Position numbers and translations under genes: made by a program. Under the pieces are notes generated by a model. It ran no database searches. It worked only from the letters and a program-made list of their open reading frames with translations, and was not told the origin of the DNA. A stretch of 64,000 nt of DNA from Forficula auricularia (taxonomy: Eukaryota > Arthropoda > Insecta > Dermaptera > Forficulidae), in contig JALMQS010000187.1 of the NCBI GenBank assembly GCA_024734495.1, positions 4,041,965 to 4,105,964 of the forward strand. The letters run 5' to 3'. Of the stretch, positions 63,510 through 64,000 are shown piece by piece. Position 1 is the first letter of the stretch, and the number at the start of each line of letters is the position of its first letter.

Positions 63510-64000
63510 AATAATTTCTTCGGTGGCCGAAATTGGGGGTATAAGTCCTAAACCCTTTGATCGATTTGTTGTAGGTATATACACCCTATACGATATATGA
63601 AAATGAGTCACTATGTAAAATTGATAATGACCAAAAAAGGGGCATGAATTAATTATGGTTAAGGTATATAAGTCTGGTTTGGTCTGTAAAAATACTTCTA
63701 TATGTTTTATATATGTAGAATTTTTTAATTATATCATTCTATAATAATATTTAGTCAAGAATAAACTAAATATCCTAAATAGGTAGTTTCAAAATAATTT
63801 ACCAGACATAAGTGGATGATAGAGATTCAATAGGATGTTTTTACAATAGTTTCCAATGGTTTCAAATAATCGCGCAAAAATTCATTTTATCAAATAAATA
63901 AAAGGATGGTAGTTTTAGCGATTACATTCAACGTTAAGTACCTCCTTCACAAATAGACCAAATAAATTATAAAATAATTAAAAAAATGTTTAATTCATAA
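63510..64000. other. AT-rich DNA, nothing recognised
   Basis: No gene. A small GC-richer patch at 63520-63560 (CGGTGGCCGAAATTGGGGG) is unassigned. Confidence 0.4.

Overview
The window is AT-rich (by eye about 70% A+T) eukaryotic DNA with no long intact gene. Its repeats and relics (jockey-like and RTE/CR1-like LINE fragments, mariner, pogo and hAT pieces, tRNA-derived SINEs, foldback elements) point to an arthropod, insect or possibly crustacean. I cannot name the species. There are no operons, CRISPR arrays, rRNA genes or intact tRNA genes.

The window is mostly nested repeats. 0-12 kb: a large foldback (2.3-3.3 kb), an LTR-retroelement pol remnant, a poly(A) retroinsertion, a tandem array (5.9-6.8 kb), a hAT-type MITE with an 8-bp TSD, the first copy of the dominant repeat (family A), a perfect 68-bp-arm hairpin, and a mariner relic. 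12-22 kb: a tRNA-derived SINE, a GGGGCC-ended transposon with a nested family A copy, a LINE relic split by a GC-rich repeat, and a pogo-type MITE. 22-36 kb: more foldbacks, a second pogo MITE, one candidate host first exon with a promoter-like region (26.8-27.1 kb, minus), two paralogous duplications, a fresh poly(A) retroinsertion and a hAT nest. 36-50 kb: family A copies, foldbacks, hAT-like family K and a third SINE type. 50-64 kb: a minisatellite, a hAT element, a LINE reverse-transcriptase relic, nested palindromes, one candidate host exon (about 59.0 kb, plus) and further family A, K and foldback copies.

Two features deserve most attention. First, at least eleven sequence-unrelated families, most of them inverted-repeat elements, carry a hammerhead-ribozyme-like core: CTGANGA, one extra A or T, a stem-loop, then GAAAC and a short stem III, usually ending GTC or GTT. 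I count 18 copies with the strict core. Stem II is kept paired by compensatory changes, and one copy (60183-60248) also has a well-paired stem I. Several carriers have 9-14 bp target-site duplications and paralogous empty sites, so they are transposed units. Retrozyme or Penelope-type hammerhead elements are the nearest described category, but no Penelope reverse transcriptase is visible here. Second, nine copies of family A have subterminal inverted repeats, a variable internal tandem tract and a terminal hairpin, which resembles Helentron-associated (HINE/DINE-1-like) elements. A sister subfamily (X) has a different internal tandem tract.

Host coding content is slight: two candidate exons and a few weak ones, consistent with intronic or intergenic DNA. 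Everything is read by eye from one sequence. Family assignments rest on termini, TSDs and motifs, not on database searches.
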